Positions 25,305 to 34,080 of a stretch of 42,431 nucleotides of DNA are shown piece after piece (positions within the stretch are counted from its first letter, which is position 1; each line of letters begins with the position of its first letter). The DNA comes from Chitinophagales bacterium. Lineage in GTDB: Bacteria > Bacteroidota > Bacteroidia > Chitinophagales > UBA10324. The stretch covers positions 1 through 42,431 of the forward strand of contig JANWXQ010000032.1 of NCBI GenBank assembly GCA_025057275.1. Direction: 5' to 3'. The notes below the pieces were generated by a model, which was given only the letters and a program-made list of their open reading frames with translations, ran no database searches and was not told the origin of the DNA. Position numbers and translations under genes: made by a program.

Positions 25305-25901
25305 TCAGCGATTCGGTTTTTTCAAGAGGACAAAAAGTTCTCTGCCCAGGCGTGGTGCTATGGAATGTTCCGTCCGTTCCAGGGTCAGGATCTGAAACCT
25401 TGGGCTGAATAGCTGAAGGTATTCGTCGCGTCGGCCGCCAAAGGGCGGTCCGGGCTGATCGGTCATCGGGTCGTCAAAAAGTAATCCGGCCAACAGCCCG
25501 CCAGGCGCCAGCAGGTTGAACATTTGTTCTGCATAAGCGCTGCGTAGGGAAGGATGCAGTGCGCAGAAAAACGTATGCTCCACAATCAGATCGTACTCAC
25601 CCCGGTGATCAAAAAAATTGCCGCAGACGATCTGGCTTTCGGGGAACTGAGGCATGCGTTGCCTGAAAGCTTCTATGGCCGCAGGAGCAATATCCAGCAC
25701 AACAAGCTGCCTAAATCCTTTATCCCATAAGTACTGGGCCTCATAGCCGCTGCCCGCACCCGGAACGAGAATGCGCAGGGAGGATTGCGGCAGCTGGTCA
25801 AAAAACTGCTGAAGGGGAGGAGCCACCTGTCCGATATCCCAGCCAGTGGCACCTTGTTGCCAGCGTTCTTGCCAATAAGCCGCATCGAGTGAGAAAGCCA
25901 T
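25305..25901 (-). CDS. TPMT-like SAM-dependent methyltransferase
   Basis: A 198-residue class I methyltransferase. It starts MAFSLDAAYWQERWQQGATG, then WDIGQVAPPL, as in the thiopurine S-methyltransferase family. Motif I is RILVPGAGSGYEAQYLWDKG, and VVLDIAPAAIEAFRQRM holds the acidic ribose-binding residue. FDHRGEYDLIVEHTFFCALH and the Arg/Asp pair PPFGGRRDEYL, typical of the TPMT group, follow. Substrates in this group range from thiols to halides, selenium or tellurium compounds; nothing here decides. ATG 25901 fits the family; the frame stays open upstream to 25970, but that extension is not homologous-looking. Confidence 0.87.
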   Translation of the reverse strand: MAFSLDAAYWQERWQQGATGWDIGQVAPPLQQFFDQLPQSSLRILVPGAGSGYEAQYLWDKGFRQLVVLDIAPAAIEAFRQRMPQFPESQIVCGNFFDHRGEYDLIVEHTFFCALHPSLRSAYAEQMFNLLAPGGLLAGLLFDDPMTDQPGPPFGGRRDEYLQLFSPRFQILTLERTEHSIAPRLGRELFVLLKKPNR

Positions 25902-26031
25902 TTCTATCGTCTTGCAGTATGTATGAGCCGTAAGGGGAATCGCAAAATAGTTGTCAAAAAGGCAGGTCATACGGCATCATGCAGCAGTAATGGGAAACTT
26001 TTTTGTTATGAAATACGAATAAATTTTCGTT

Positions 26032-26039
26032 TAACTTTG
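26032..26039 (+). promoter_or_regulatory. Putative -7 element of the lipoprotein gene
   Basis: TAACTTTG, an exact TAnnTTTG match in the 173-base divergent gap between the methyltransferase and lipoprotein genes, 35 bases before ATG 26075. The nearest TTTG upstream (26002-26005) is 26 bases away. Confidence 0.45.
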
Positions 26040-26074
26040 GCCGCGCCCCAAGGGGGTGCCATAACACAGTCAAC

Positions 26075-26662
26075 ATGAAAGAGTTAAAAATAGTTGCATT
26101 CGTTCTGATTGCATTTTCTTTTGTATTGCCCTGGGGCGGTTGCAAGCGTGGACCGGAAGATCCGTTTTTCTCCATCTGGTCACGCAAAAGCCGGGTAGTC
26201 GGAGACTGGAAAATAGTCGAGTATAAAATTAATTTTCAAGACTCGCTGCGCCGGGTCATTGACAGCATGGTGGTTAATGGTCCTTGCGGCATAGAGACCA
26301 CCAAGGTGGTTCATTACTACAATTACCGTTGGAGTTTTACTGAAGAAGGAAACTTTACGGAGATTCTGAAGATTCTTGAAGAAACTTCCACCGACATTCA
26401 AAATAACAACGTCAATTGTCCTGACGAGCTGCTGTTGGACAGCGTCACCACCACCACGGTGTTAAAATGGAATTTTACCGGCAATGTAGGCGATTACCAG
26501 AACAAAGAGCAACTATTACTATACGATCCGGAAACGCAGGAAACAGCTATTTACGATATCATTATGTTGCGATCCAAAGAGATGAAGTTGAAGAACACGC
26601 TGGTGGATCCGTTGACCAACATAGCCACCGTTCGCGAGATCCGTTTGGAAACCATCAAATAA
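26075..26662 (+). CDS. Putative lipoprotein, lipocalin-like, function unknown
   Basis: A 195-residue protein with a lipoprotein-type signal (MKELKIVAFVLIAFSFVLPW, then GGC; Cys23 as lipidation site). The mature part has a lipocalin-like beginning (VVGDWKIVEYKINFQDS), strands with Trp/Phe (NYRWSFTEEGNFTEIL), VLKWNFTGNVGDYQNKEQLL and a final MKLKNTLVD...REIRL strand. Similar short lipoproteins that start GDW are common in Bacteroidota, with unknown ligands. Its base composition looks lower in GC than its neighbours. It is convergent with smpB, whose stop is 11 bases downstream, and its likely promoter is at 26032. Confidence 0.7.
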   Translation: MKELKIVAFVLIAFSFVLPWGGCKRGPEDPFFSIWSRKSRVVGDWKIVEYKINFQDSLRRVIDSMVVNGPCGIETTKVVHYYNYRWSFTEEGNFTEILKILEETSTDIQNNNVNCPDELLLDSVTTTTVLKWNFTGNVGDYQNKEQLLLYDPETQETAIYDIIMLRSKEMKLKNTLVDPLTNIATVREIRLETIK

Positions 26663-26673
26663 GTTCTTGTTCT

Positions 26674-27126
26674 TCAGGATTCCGGTGCGGAGCGGGAGCG
26701 GCGCTTGGCTTCGCGTTCCAGCAGGGTCTGACGCTTGTCGTACAGTTTTTTTCCTCGGGCCAGGGCAATTTCCAGTTTTGCGTAGCCGGAAGGAGCGATG
26801 AACAGGCGCACCGGCACCAGCGTCAGGCCTTTTTCCTTGATTCTGCTTTGAAGCTTTGCCAGTTCGCGGCTTTTCAGCAGCAGCTTGCGTGGCCGCAATG
26901 GTTCGTGATTGAATCGTCCGGCATTAGGGTAGGGGGCAATGTTGAGGTTTTTCACCCACAGGGCACCATGGGAAAAATAGCACCAGGCATCGTTGAAAGC
27001 CACTTTTCCCTGACGAATGCTTTTGATCTCTGTACCGGTGAGCACCATGCCGGCCGTGTAGCGATCCAGCAGTTCATATTCAAAACCTGCCTTACGGTTT
27101 CGGATTTCGACGTCCGGTTTCATCAT
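26674..27126 (-). CDS. smpB: SsrA-binding protein SmpB
   Basis: SmpB binds tmRNA and brings it to stalled ribosomes in trans-translation. The 150-residue protein includes EIRNRKAGFEYELLDRYTAG, VLTGTEIKSIRQGKVAFNDA, LWVKNLNIAPYPN, RPRKLLLKSRELAKLQ, GLTLVPVRLFI and the basic C-terminus KLYDKRQTLLEREAKRR. ATG 27126 overlaps the thioesterase stop by one base (TGATG). A second ATG follows directly, so either may be used. Tagged proteins are degraded by ClpXP, encoded at 16219-18290. Confidence 0.95.
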   Translation of the reverse strand: MMKPDVEIRNRKAGFEYELLDRYTAGMVLTGTEIKSIRQGKVAFNDAWCYFSHGALWVKNLNIAPYPNAGRFNHEPLRPRKLLLKSRELAKLQSRIKEKGLTLVPVRLFIAPSGYAKLEIALARGKKLYDKRQTLLEREAKRRSRSAPES

Positions 27127-27533
27127 CAGGGGGAAACAGCGGCATTTATTCGGTGACGGTCCAGAAGCTTTCGAAGCTTTTTGACGGGCAGCAACAACTG
27201 GCCGGTCTGTCCGGTAGCAATGAGTCGTTTGCCGACATATGCGCGAAAACTGCATCGCAGATGACCGTTCCGATAGCTGGTAATCCGGCCTTTTATAGTA
27301 ACGCATTCTCCAACGAAAGCAGGGGCTTTGTGCCGGACACTAACCATGGTGCCTATTCCTTCCTGACCGGGGCGTCTGTTACGTAAAATGAACTGTCGGG
27401 TTGTCCATTCGGCATCGCGGGCCAGGGCAAAGGTGCTGTACACGGCATGTACGGTGCCGGTGGCAAAGGTGGCTGTATCGGCTTCGGTAACCACAAAGTC
27501 AAGTGAAACGATTTCACCGATTCGGAAAGGCAT
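27126..27533 (-). CDS. Hotdog-fold thioesterase resembling fluoroacetyl-CoA thioesterase FlK
   Basis: A 135-residue hotdog protein. It begins MPFRIGEIVSLDFVVTEADT and aligns by eye with FlK across its whole length. Thr34, Glu42 (in TFALARDAEW) and His68 (VSVRHKAP) lie exactly where FlK has its catalytic Thr42, Glu50 and His76, all at a constant offset of eight. So an acyl-CoA thioesterase activity is likely. The natural substrate need not be fluoroacetyl-CoA; many bacteria carry such homologues without fluorometabolite genes. ATG 27533 fits the family; upstream residues to 27563 look unrelated. It is 38 bases downstream of mntH on the same strand. Confidence 0.8.
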   Translation of the reverse strand: MPFRIGEIVSLDFVVTEADTATFATGTVHAVYSTFALARDAEWTTRQFILRNRRPGQEGIGTMVSVRHKAPAFVGECVTIKGRITSYRNGHLRCSFRAYVGKRLIATGQTGQLLLPVKKLRKLLDRHRINAAVSP

Positions 27534-27571
27534 AAATGCAAAGAATGTGCAATGCGTATGCAAAATACGGG

Positions 27572-29458
27572 TTAGCGGGCTGCCAGCACGGGAATGTTTA
27601 CCCGATGGCGAACCGCATTGATGGTTTCGCCAAAGATCAGGTCTTTGATTCCGGAGTGACCGTGAGCACCCATGACCAGCAATTCAGCCTTCCACAGGCC
27701 TACGATTTGCGGTATAACCTTGCGGGGACTGCCAAATCCCAAATGGGTTTCTACAACAAATCCGGCTTCACTGAGCTGAAGGGCGTATTCGTCCAGTTGC
27801 TGCCGGTCGAGCAGGGTTTCCGGTTCATGGGTTTCTCCCTCCACCAGGCGGGCCCCGGCGGTTTCCACAACATGAATCAGCAGGTAGCGGCTTTTGGGGT
27901 TGCCTACCTGCAGGGCAGCTTCGATCGTCTGTTGGTCCTTGGCCGTAAAGTCAACTGCGATGGCTATTCGTTCAAAGCTCCGCCGCTGACCGAAATGCAG
28001 GCGGCCTACTGCCTGATGCAGCGTGCGGTAAGGAGACAATTTTTTTACATACAAGGGCCAGAAGGTAATAAACAGCAACAGCAACAGCAGGGCAAGGGCC
28101 AGCGGCAGCATCAGGCCAAACACCACCCATTGCGGGGTGTTCGGATCATGCTGCAAACGCATCAGTTCATTTATCACCATGCGCAGGTTGAGCGCTACGA
28201 TGATCAGCGCAGCCGTCCACGATGCCAATCGGCTCCACAGACCAATGGCAAACGAACCCATACGTTCCCGATCACTGACGAAATGAATCAGGGGAATAAT
28301 GGCAAAACCCAGTTGTAGACTCAAAATCACCTGCGACAGGATCAACAGATTGCCCAGCTCGGATTCACCCTTAATCCAGATGACCAGGAAAGCAGGTACC
28401 ACGGCAATCAACCGGGTCATCAGGCGGCGCAGCCAGGGCGTAATGCGCAGGTTCAGAAAGCCTTCCATTACAATTTGTCCTGAAAGGGTGCCGGTAATCG
28501 TTGAAGCCTGTCCGGAAGCGATGAGGGCTATGGCAAATGCCAAAGGAGCCAGGGTTGTGCCCAGCAGGGGTTCCAGCAGATTGTAGGCATCCTGGATTTC
28601 GGTGATTTCGTGAAAGCCGTTCTTAAAAAACACCGTTCCGGCCAAGACCAGAATAGAAGCATTGACCAAAAAAGCAATGTTGAGCGCCACCACGGAATCC
28701 AACAGGTTAAAACGGATTGCCCGCTTTTTGCCTGCATCGGAAGGATCGATTTTTCGGGTCTGCACCAGAGCAGAGTGCAGGTAGAGGTTATGGGGCATTA
28801 CGGTGGCACCAATAATGCCGATGGCAATGTAAAGAGCGAGTTCGTTGGGCAAGGAAGGAATAAAGCCGGAAGAAACTTCTTTCCAGTCAGGCTGCGCGAT
28901 GAAAATCTCCAGGAAAAAACAGAAGCCAATAACGGCCACCAGCGAAATGATGAAAGCCTCCAGTTTGCGGATGCCGAAGTGCATGAGCATGAGCAACAGC
29001 AGGCTGTCCAGCACGGCAATGGCTACGCCCCACAGCAAAGGCAGGCCAAACAGCAGATGAAGGCCCAGGGCAAAACCCAACACTTCAGCGAGATCGGTGG
29101 CTGCTATGGCTATTTCGGCAAGAAACCAGAGCGGCAATTGAACGGCGCGCGGATAGCTTTCTTTGCAGGCCTGCGCCAAATCACGGCCGCGCACGATCCC
29201 TAGTCGGGCGCAATGGCTTTGCAGCAGGATGGCGATCAGGTTAGACATGAGCAACACCCAGATCAGGGAATAACCGAACGCACTACCACCTGCAATGTCG
29301 GTAGCCCAGTTGCCCGGATCCATGTAACCCACGCTGACCAGATAAGCCGGTCCCAGAAAGGCCAAAAACGATCGCAGCCCGCTGCGGCGCTGGGTGGTAT
29401 CCACCGAGCTATGCACATCGTCGAGCGAACGGGTCGAAGCCTTACCGAACCACTTCAT
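27572..29458 (-). CDS. mntH: Nramp-type divalent metal transporter fused to a UspA domain
   Basis: A 628-residue proton-coupled Mn(II)/Fe(II) importer. The metal site is visible: DPGN at residues 47-50 (VGYMDPGNWATDIAGGSAFG) and MPH at 221-223 (GATVMPHNLYLHSALVQTRK). About eleven membrane helices occupy residues 30-470. From about residue 490 a universal stress protein domain follows (FERIAIAVDFTAKDQQTIEA, then LLVMGAHGHSGIKDLIFGET). The Gly-rich GxHGHSG segment suggests an ATP-binding type UspA. The domain is cytoplasmic. The start codon lies in an ATGA overlap with mntR, so translation is coupled, and expression should follow mntR control. Confidence 0.93.
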   Translation of the reverse strand: MKWFGKASTRSLDDVHSSVDTTQRRSGLRSFLAFLGPAYLVSVGYMDPGNWATDIAGGSAFGYSLIWVLLMSNLIAILLQSHCARLGIVRGRDLAQACKESYPRAVQLPLWFLAEIAIAATDLAEVLGFALGLHLLFGLPLLWGVAIAVLDSLLLLMLMHFGIRKLEAFIISLVAVIGFCFFLEIFIAQPDWKEVSSGFIPSLPNELALYIAIGIIGATVMPHNLYLHSALVQTRKIDPSDAGKKRAIRFNLLDSVVALNIAFLVNASILVLAGTVFFKNGFHEITEIQDAYNLLEPLLGTTLAPLAFAIALIASGQASTITGTLSGQIVMEGFLNLRITPWLRRLMTRLIAVVPAFLVIWIKGESELGNLLILSQVILSLQLGFAIIPLIHFVSDRERMGSFAIGLWSRLASWTAALIIVALNLRMVINELMRLQHDPNTPQWVVFGLMLPLALALLLLLLFITFWPLYVKKLSPYRTLHQAVGRLHFGQRRSFERIAIAVDFTAKDQQTIEAALQVGNPKSRYLLIHVVETAGARLVEGETHEPETLLDRQQLDEYALQLSEAGFVVETHLGFGSPRKVIPQIVGLWKAELLVMGAHGHSGIKDLIFGETINAVRHRVNIPVLAAR

Positions 29459-30117
29459 AAACTGTTGACTAAAATTTGATCGGCCGTCTGGCGGCTGATG
29501 GTGAGAGGTTGTGATGGGTCGATGAGCAAGTCCATGCTGCCGTCGTATTCCGAAATCTGCCTGACCTGCAATCGGGTACCGCGGTGCAGGTTCAGGCGCT
29601 CCAGATGGTGCAGGAATGCCGGATGTTGTTCGGTCACTCCGGTTATGATGGCCTGGGCAGGAGGCCGCAGGGAAGAAAGCAGCAAAAATCCGGTGGCGGG
29701 AACATGTCCGTTTTCATCGGGAATGGGGTCGCCATGCGGATCCAGTTTGGGATAGCCCAGATAGGCATCCAGCCGGTGAATGAGCAGGTCGGAATCCACA
29801 TGCTCCAGCAGGTCGGCTACGGCATGCACCTCATGCCAGCGAAATTTGAGTTTTTCCACCAGAAAATATTCCCATAGCCGGTGTTTTCGAATAACGGCCA
29901 GGGCGCGCAGGCGCCCTTTTGGGGTAAGCTGAACGCCTTGATAGGGGCGGTAGTGCAGCAGACGCTGTGCAGCCAGCCGCTGCAGCATGCCGGTTACGGA
30001 GGCAGGACGAAGTCCGAGGGCCTGCGCCAATTCGTTGGTAAATACCGGCTTCCTCTTTTTGCGGCTGGTCAGGTGGTAGATGCTTTTCAGGTAATGGTCT
30101 TCCGATATTGAAGGCAC
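29455..30117 (-). CDS. mntR: DtxR/MntR-family metal-dependent repressor
   Basis: A 220-residue regulator starting at GTG 30117. The winged helix shows SEDHYLKSIYHLTSRKKR, ELAQALGLRPASVTGMLQRL and GVQLTPKGRLRALAVIRKHR. The metal-binding/dimerisation domain includes EVHAVADLLEHVDSDLLIHR and DPHGDPIPDENG. A C-terminal SH3-like FeoA-type domain follows (LHRGTRLQVRQISEYDGSM). It shares an ATGA overlap with the Nramp gene and has a perfect palindrome at 30150-30163 in its promoter, so autoregulation of mntR-mntH in response to Mn(II) or Fe(II) is expected. Which metal cannot be told from sequence. Confidence 0.93.
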   Translation of the reverse strand: MPSISEDHYLKSIYHLTSRKKRKPVFTNELAQALGLRPASVTGMLQRLAAQRLLHYRPYQGVQLTPKGRLRALAVIRKHRLWEYFLVEKLKFRWHEVHAVADLLEHVDSDLLIHRLDAYLGYPKLDPHGDPIPDENGHVPATGFLLLSSLRPPAQAIITGVTEQHPAFLHHLERLNLHRGTRLQVRQISEYDGSMDLLIDPSQPLTISRQTADQILVNSL

Positions 30118-30133
30118 AAAAAAATTTTTTGTC

Positions 30134-30141
30134 TAAAGGTA
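30134..30141 (-). promoter_or_regulatory. Putative -7 element of the mntR-mntH operon
   Basis: On the minus strand 30141-30134 reads TACCTTTA, one mismatch from TAnnTTTG. The operator palindrome sits 8 to 22 bases upstream, over the place of the -33 element. The GTG start codon is 16 bases downstream. Confidence 0.4.
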
Positions 30142-30149
30142 AAAAAAAG

Positions 30150-30163
30150 TTAGGTATACCTAA
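30150..30163. promoter_or_regulatory. Palindromic operator upstream of mntR-mntH
   Basis: TTAGGTATACCTAA is a perfect 14-base palindrome in an otherwise A/T-homopolymer-rich stretch. The half-site TTAGGTA resembles DtxR/IdeR-type boxes (TTAGG-start). It is 33 bases from the mntR start codon and overlaps the expected -33 region, so metal-loaded MntR bound here would block the polymerase. Binding is inferred from position and family. Confidence 0.75.
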
Positions 30164-30212
30164 AAAGAAAAAAAACTGGTATTTGGCGAACAGATGGTTT
30201 GCTGGAATCGCC

Positions 30213-30503
30213 TTAGTAAACGACCACTTCTTTAACGGCCTGTGCCGAAAGCGCTTCGTTGATGCGCTGCATCAATTGGTCCTTTCGGAACCAGATTTCC
30301 TGACGGAGGGGGGCCGAAGTGATGTGCAGGTGAAGCTTCTGATGGCGTAGTCGGATGGAATGGGTGTATTTGCCGAAAGCCGGGCCGAACCATTGGGCCC
30401 AATGCTGACGAATCTGTTGTTCAAACAGTTTTTCTTCCAGCTTCAGTTCCTTAAACAAAAGTGATAGGGCTTCGCCTAATGTGTATTCGTTTTTCGGAAT
30501 CAT
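30213..30503 (-). CDS. DUF721 (DciA-like) domain protein
   Basis: A 96-residue basic protein. It begins MIPKNEYTLGEALSLLFKEL with ATG 30503, then IRQHWAQWFGPAFGKYTHSI, LHLHITSAPLRQEIWFRKDQ and LMQRINEALSAQAVKEVVVY. This order (helices, then W/G pattern, strand with LxxxxxxAPLRxEI) is that of DUF721. In other bacteria such proteins (DciA) help load the replicative helicase, but short Bacteroidota members have not been tested as far as I know. It lies upstream of mntR on the same strand, and is divergent from sdhC with 119 bases between the starts. Confidence 0.82.
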   Translation of the reverse strand: MIPKNEYTLGEALSLLFKELKLEEKLFEQQIRQHWAQWFGPAFGKYTHSIRLRHQKLHLHITSAPLRQEIWFRKDQLMQRINEALSAQAVKEVVVY

Positions 30504-30558
30504 CAGCAAATCAAAGGTATGGGCAATTCGTCGTTAACCAACATGTGGCGGCGCATCT

Positions 30559-30566
30559 TAGCTTTG
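30559..30566 (+). promoter_or_regulatory. Putative -7 element of the sdhCAB operon
   Basis: TAGCTTTG, an exact TAnnTTTG match, 56 bases before the sdhC ATG at 30623 in the divergent gap with the DUF721 gene. No convincing -33 TTTG at 17-23 bases upstream. Confidence 0.45.
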
Positions 30567-30622
30567 CTGCCCGTCGGAGCCGTACGGCTGATGAGCCGTT
30601 GCGGCGGTAAAAGCTGGAAGGC

Positions 30623-31303
30623 ATGGGTTGGATGTCGCAATGGCTTTTTTCCTCTGTGGGCAGGAAATGGGTGATGGCCGTTACCGGCTTGTTCCTGTGC
30701 ACTTTTTTGGTGGTGCATTTGTCCGGCAACCTGCTTACGCTGATTCCGGATGAGGGCAAAACCTTCAATGCCTTTGCTCACTTCATGTCGCACAACTGGA
30801 TAATTCGCTTTTTGGAAGTGGTGTTGTTTTCCGGTTTTCTCCTGCACATTATTCAGGGTCTGGTGTTGATGGTACGCAACCGAAAGTCACGGCCGGTTCG
30901 CTATGCTGTACATGCGGCGGCGCCGTCGGTGTCGTGGTCGTCGTTGAACATGGGATTACTGGGTACTTTATTGCTCGTGTTTTTGGTAGTACACGTTGGT
31001 GATTTTTTTGTTGAATCGCGTTTTACTCCTGAGAAGCTGGGAACCGATGCCCAGGGTTATGTCAATCTGTATGCAGAGGTGGTACATTCATTTTCCAGCC
31101 TGCCTTACACGCTGTTTTATGTTCTGGCCATGGTGGCTTTGGGCTTTCATCTGTGGCATGGCTTTCAGAGTGCTTTTCGTTCGCTGGGCCTGATGCACAG
31201 CCGCTACACGCCTGCAGTCATCTGGACGGGAAAGGTGTACACGGTGGTGATTACGGCCGGCTTTTTGTTCATACCCCTGTACTGGTATTTCATGCAGTTG
31301 TAA
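30623..31303 (+). CDS. sdhC: Succinate dehydrogenase/fumarate reductase cytochrome b subunit
   Basis: The single fused membrane anchor of complex II, 226 residues. Five hydrophobic segments are visible: about 15-38, 62-84, 108-128, 158-180 and 198-222. Histidines on these helices ([41 protein letters not shown]) should bind two b-type haems. [15 protein letters not shown] is characteristic of the Bacteroidota/B. subtilis-type fused anchor. ATG 30623 was chosen; ATG 30632 is equally possible. It is the first gene of sdhCAB, likely transcribed from the box at 30559. Confidence 0.94.
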   Translation: MGWMSQWLFSSVGRKWVMAVTGLFLCTFLVVHLSGNLLTLIPDEGKTFNAFAHFMSHNWIIRFLEVVLFSGFLLHIIQGLVLMVRNRKSRPVRYAVHAAAPSVSWSSLNMGLLGTLLLVFLVVHVGDFFVESRFTPEKLGTDAQGYVNLYAEVVHSFSSLPYTLFYVLAMVALGFHLWHGFQSAFRSLGLMHSRYTPAVIWTGKVYTVVITAGFLFIPLYWYFMQL

Positions 31304-31316
31304 TTTTTTGATGTGT

Positions 31317-33233
31317 ATGAAACTGGATGCGAAGATTCCCGCCGGCGATTTGGAAACCAAGTGGACGCGCTACCGATCCACCGTGCCCCTGGTCAGTCCA
31401 GCCAACAAACGCAAGCTGGATGTTATTGTGGTAGGCAGCGGTTTGGCCGGCGCTTCAGCAGCGGCTTCGCTGGCAGAGTTAGGGTACCGGGTCAAAGTGT
31501 TTTGCTTTCAGGATTCGCCGCGGCGGGCGCATTCCATTGCTGCGCAGGGCGGAATCAATGCCGCCAAAAATTACCGTAACGATGGCGACAGCGTATATCG
31601 GCTTTTTTATGATACGATCAAAGGAGGTGACTATCGCTCCCGCGAAGCCAATGTGTACCGTCTGGCAGAAGTCAGTACCAACATTATTGACCAATGCGTC
31701 GCTCAGGGCGTGCCGTTTGCCCGCGAATACGGAGGTCTGCTGGCCAACCGTTCGTTTGGCGGCACGCAGGTTGAGCGCACGTTTTACGCCCGGGGGCAAA
31801 CCGGTCAGCAGTTGCTGCTGGGCGCTTACCAGGCATTGCAGCGTCAGGTAGGGTTGGGTCAGGCCCACGTGTTAGCCCGTCATGAAATGCTGGAATTGGT
31901 GGTGCGCGACGGTCGGGCAGTCGGCATCATTGCCCGCGATCTGGTGACCGGTCGGCTGGAGCGGCACAGCGCTCATGCCGTGGTGCTGGCCACCGGCGGG
32001 TACGGCAACGTGTTTTACCTGTCCACCAATGCCATGGGCTGCAATGTAACGGCCATCTGGAAGGCCTACAAAAAAGGGGCAGCATTCGGCAATCCCTGTT
32101 TTACCCAGATTCACCCCACCTGTCTGCCCCAGCACGGCTCGTACCAGAGCAAGCTGACGCTGATGAGTGAATCGCTGCGAAACGACGGACGTGTTTGGGT
32201 ACCCAAGGCAAAAGGCGATAAGAGAAAACCTGCCGACATTCCCGAAAGCGAACGGGATTATTTTCTGGAACGCAAATATCCCGCCTTCGGCAACCTGGTA
32301 CCCCGAGATATCGCTTCGCGGGCGGCCAAGGAAGTTTGTGATGAAGGTCGTGGGGTAGGGCAGACGGGATTAGCCGTATATCTGGATTTTTCTGATGCGA
32401 TTCGCCGATTGGGCCGTTCCGTCATTGAAGCCCGCTACGGCAATCTTTTTGAAATGTATGAAAAGATAACCGGCGACAATCCCTACGAAACGCCCATGAT
32501 GATTTACCCTGCCGTGCACTACACCATGGGAGGACTTTGGGTGGATTATCAACTCAGCACCACCATACAGGGACTGTACGCGATTGGGGAATGCAACTTC
32601 AGCGATCACGGGGCTAACCGCCTGGGGGCCAGCGCTTTGATGCAGGGTCTTGCCGACGGGTACTTCATTCTGCCCTATACCATAGGAGAATACCTCAGCG
32701 GTTTGATTCGCTCAGGTGTCGTGCCGACTACATACGGCGAATTTGATGAAGCCGAACGGGAAGTGGCCGCGCGCATTGAGCGATTGTTGTCGATCAAAGG
32801 AGGGCACAGTGTGGATCATTTTCACAGGGAACTGGGCAAGGTGATGTGGGATCACTGCGGCATGGCCCGGAGCCGCGAATCCCTAGAACATGCAGGCAGG
32901 CAGGTTGCTGCCCTCCGCGAGGCATTCTGGCATGATGTGCGTGTGCCCGGTACGGCGCACGAGCTGAATCCCGAATTGGAAAAGGCCGGTCGCGTGGCCG
33001 ATTTTCTGGAACTGGCATCACTGATCGTGCAGGATGCGCTCCACAGGGAGGAAAGCTGCGGTGGCCATTTTCGTACGGAATACCAGACGGAAGATGGCGA
33101 AGCCTTGCGGCGTGATGATGCCTTTATGTACGTGGCGGCCTATACCTACGCCGGTCCGGATGCCCCGGCCGTTTTGCATAAAGAACCTTTGCAATACGAA
33201 GTGGTCAAGCCCGCGCAAAGAAGCTACAAATAG
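31317..33233 (+). CDS. sdhA: Succinate dehydrogenase/fumarate reductase flavoprotein subunit
   Basis: The 638-residue catalytic subunit, oxidising succinate to fumarate. ATG 31317 ([16 protein letters not shown]) fits the family; ATG 31311 would add two residues. The FAD dinucleotide-binding motif is [20 protein letters not shown]. The covalent FAD His is in [17 protein letters not shown]. Active-site segments [28 protein letters not shown] and [19 protein letters not shown] hold the catalytic His and Arg residues. The C-terminal helical and capping domain is complete ([19 protein letters not shown]). The stop is 26 bases before sdhB. Confidence 0.97.
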   Translation: MKLDAKIPAGDLETKWTRYRSTVPLVSPANKRKLDVIVVGSGLAGASAAASLAELGYRVKVFCFQDSPRRAHSIAAQGGINAAKNYRNDGDSVYRLFYDTIKGGDYRSREANVYRLAEVSTNIIDQCVAQGVPFAREYGGLLANRSFGGTQVERTFYARGQTGQQLLLGAYQALQRQVGLGQAHVLARHEMLELVVRDGRAVGIIARDLVTGRLERHSAHAVVLATGGYGNVFYLSTNAMGCNVTAIWKAYKKGAAFGNPCFTQIHPTCLPQHGSYQSKLTLMSESLRNDGRVWVPKAKGDKRKPADIPESERDYFLERKYPAFGNLVPRDIASRAAKEVCDEGRGVGQTGLAVYLDFSDAIRRLGRSVIEARYGNLFEMYEKITGDNPYETPMMIYPAVHYTMGGLWVDYQLSTTIQGLYAIGECNFSDHGANRLGASALMQGLADGYFILPYTIGEYLSGLIRSGVVPTTYGEFDEAEREVAARIERLLSIKGGHSVDHFHRELGKVMWDHCGMARSRESLEHAGRQVAALREAFWHDVRVPGTAHELNPELEKAGRVADFLELASLIVQDALHREESCGGHFRTEYQTEDGEALRRDDAFMYVAAYTYAGPDAPAVLHKEPLQYEVVKPAQRSYK

Positions 33234-33259
33234 CCCGATGACATTTTAAAAATTTTTGC

Positions 33260-34009
33260 ATGCGCTTAACCTTGAAAGTTTGGAGGCAGAAAAATAGCCA
33301 GGACAAGGGGCGATTTGAAGTCTATCATCTTAACGACTTGGACGAGCATGCCTCCTTTCTGGAAATGTTTGATGTGCTGAACGAGCAATTGATCCGGGAA
33401 GGAAAGGATCCTGTTGCTTTTGACCACGACTGTCGGGAAGGCATTTGCGGCATGTGCTCGATGGTGATCAACGGCAGGCCGCATGGTCCCCTGACGCACA
33501 ACACCACTTGCCAGTTGCATCTGCGTCACTTCCGCGACGGGGAAACCATTACCGTAGAGCCGTGGCGGGCCAGTGCGTTTCCTGTGATCAAGGACCTGGT
33601 CGTAGATCGTTCGGCTTTTGACCGCATCATAGCTGCCGGAGGCTTTATCTCGGTCAACACGGGTCAGGCGGTGGAAGCCAACAGCATACTTGTGCCCAAG
33701 GAAAATGCCGACCAGGCCATGAATGCTGCGGTGTGCATCGGTTGTGGTGCCTGCGTGGCTGCCTGTAAGAATGCATCGGCCATGTTGTTCGTGGCAGCCA
33801 AGGTGTCGCATTTATCGCTTTTGCCACAGGGAGAACCCGAGCGCTACCGGCGCGTCAAAAACATGGTGGCGCAGATGGATAAGGAGGGTTTCGGGGCCTG
33901 CACCAACACCAATGCCTGTGAGGCGGCCTGCCCGAAAGGCATTTCGGTGACCCATATTGCCCGCTTGAACCGCGAATACCTGAAGGCTACATTCCTGCAG
34001 GAAGAATAA
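33260..34009 (+). CDS. sdhB: Succinate dehydrogenase/fumarate reductase iron-sulfur subunit
   Basis: Carries electrons from the flavin to quinone, 249 residues. The [2Fe-2S] cluster Cys residues are in [14 protein letters not shown] with a later Cys in NTTCQLHLR. The [4Fe-4S] motif is [13 protein letters not shown], and the remaining Cys residues for the 3Fe-4S and 4Fe-4S centres are in [15 protein letters not shown]. All expected ligands are present. It is the third gene of sdhCAB. The 71 bases after it to the next start carry a weak TAATTTG box at about 34060, one base short of the consensus spacing. Confidence 0.97.
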   Translation: MRLTLKVWRQKNSQDKGRFEVYHLNDLDEHASFLEMFDVLNEQLIREGKDPVAFDHDCREGICGMCSMVINGRPHGPLTHNTTCQLHLRHFRDGETITVEPWRASAFPVIKDLVVDRSAFDRIIAAGGFISVNTGQAVEANSILVPKENADQAMNAAVCIGCGACVAACKNASAMLFVAAKVSHLSLLPQGEPERYRRVKNMVAQMDKEGFGACTNTNACEAACPKGISVTHIARLNREYLKATFLQEE

Positions 34010-34080
34010 CCACGGCGCTTAGCTTTTTTATGCCGCTCAGGTTGAGGGCGGATTTGTGCTAATTTGCGGAAGCTTCTTTC

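Noticed and set aside
26075-26662. Possible horizontally acquired island because this lipoprotein gene looks less GC-rich
   Set aside because: A single short gene with a native-type TAnnTTTG promoter and no mobile-element traces on either side is not enough.
27127-27306. Extended SmpB reading frame to 27306
   Set aside because: The 60 additional residues overlap the thioesterase gene out of frame and are not part of SmpB, which starts near EIRNRKAGFEY.
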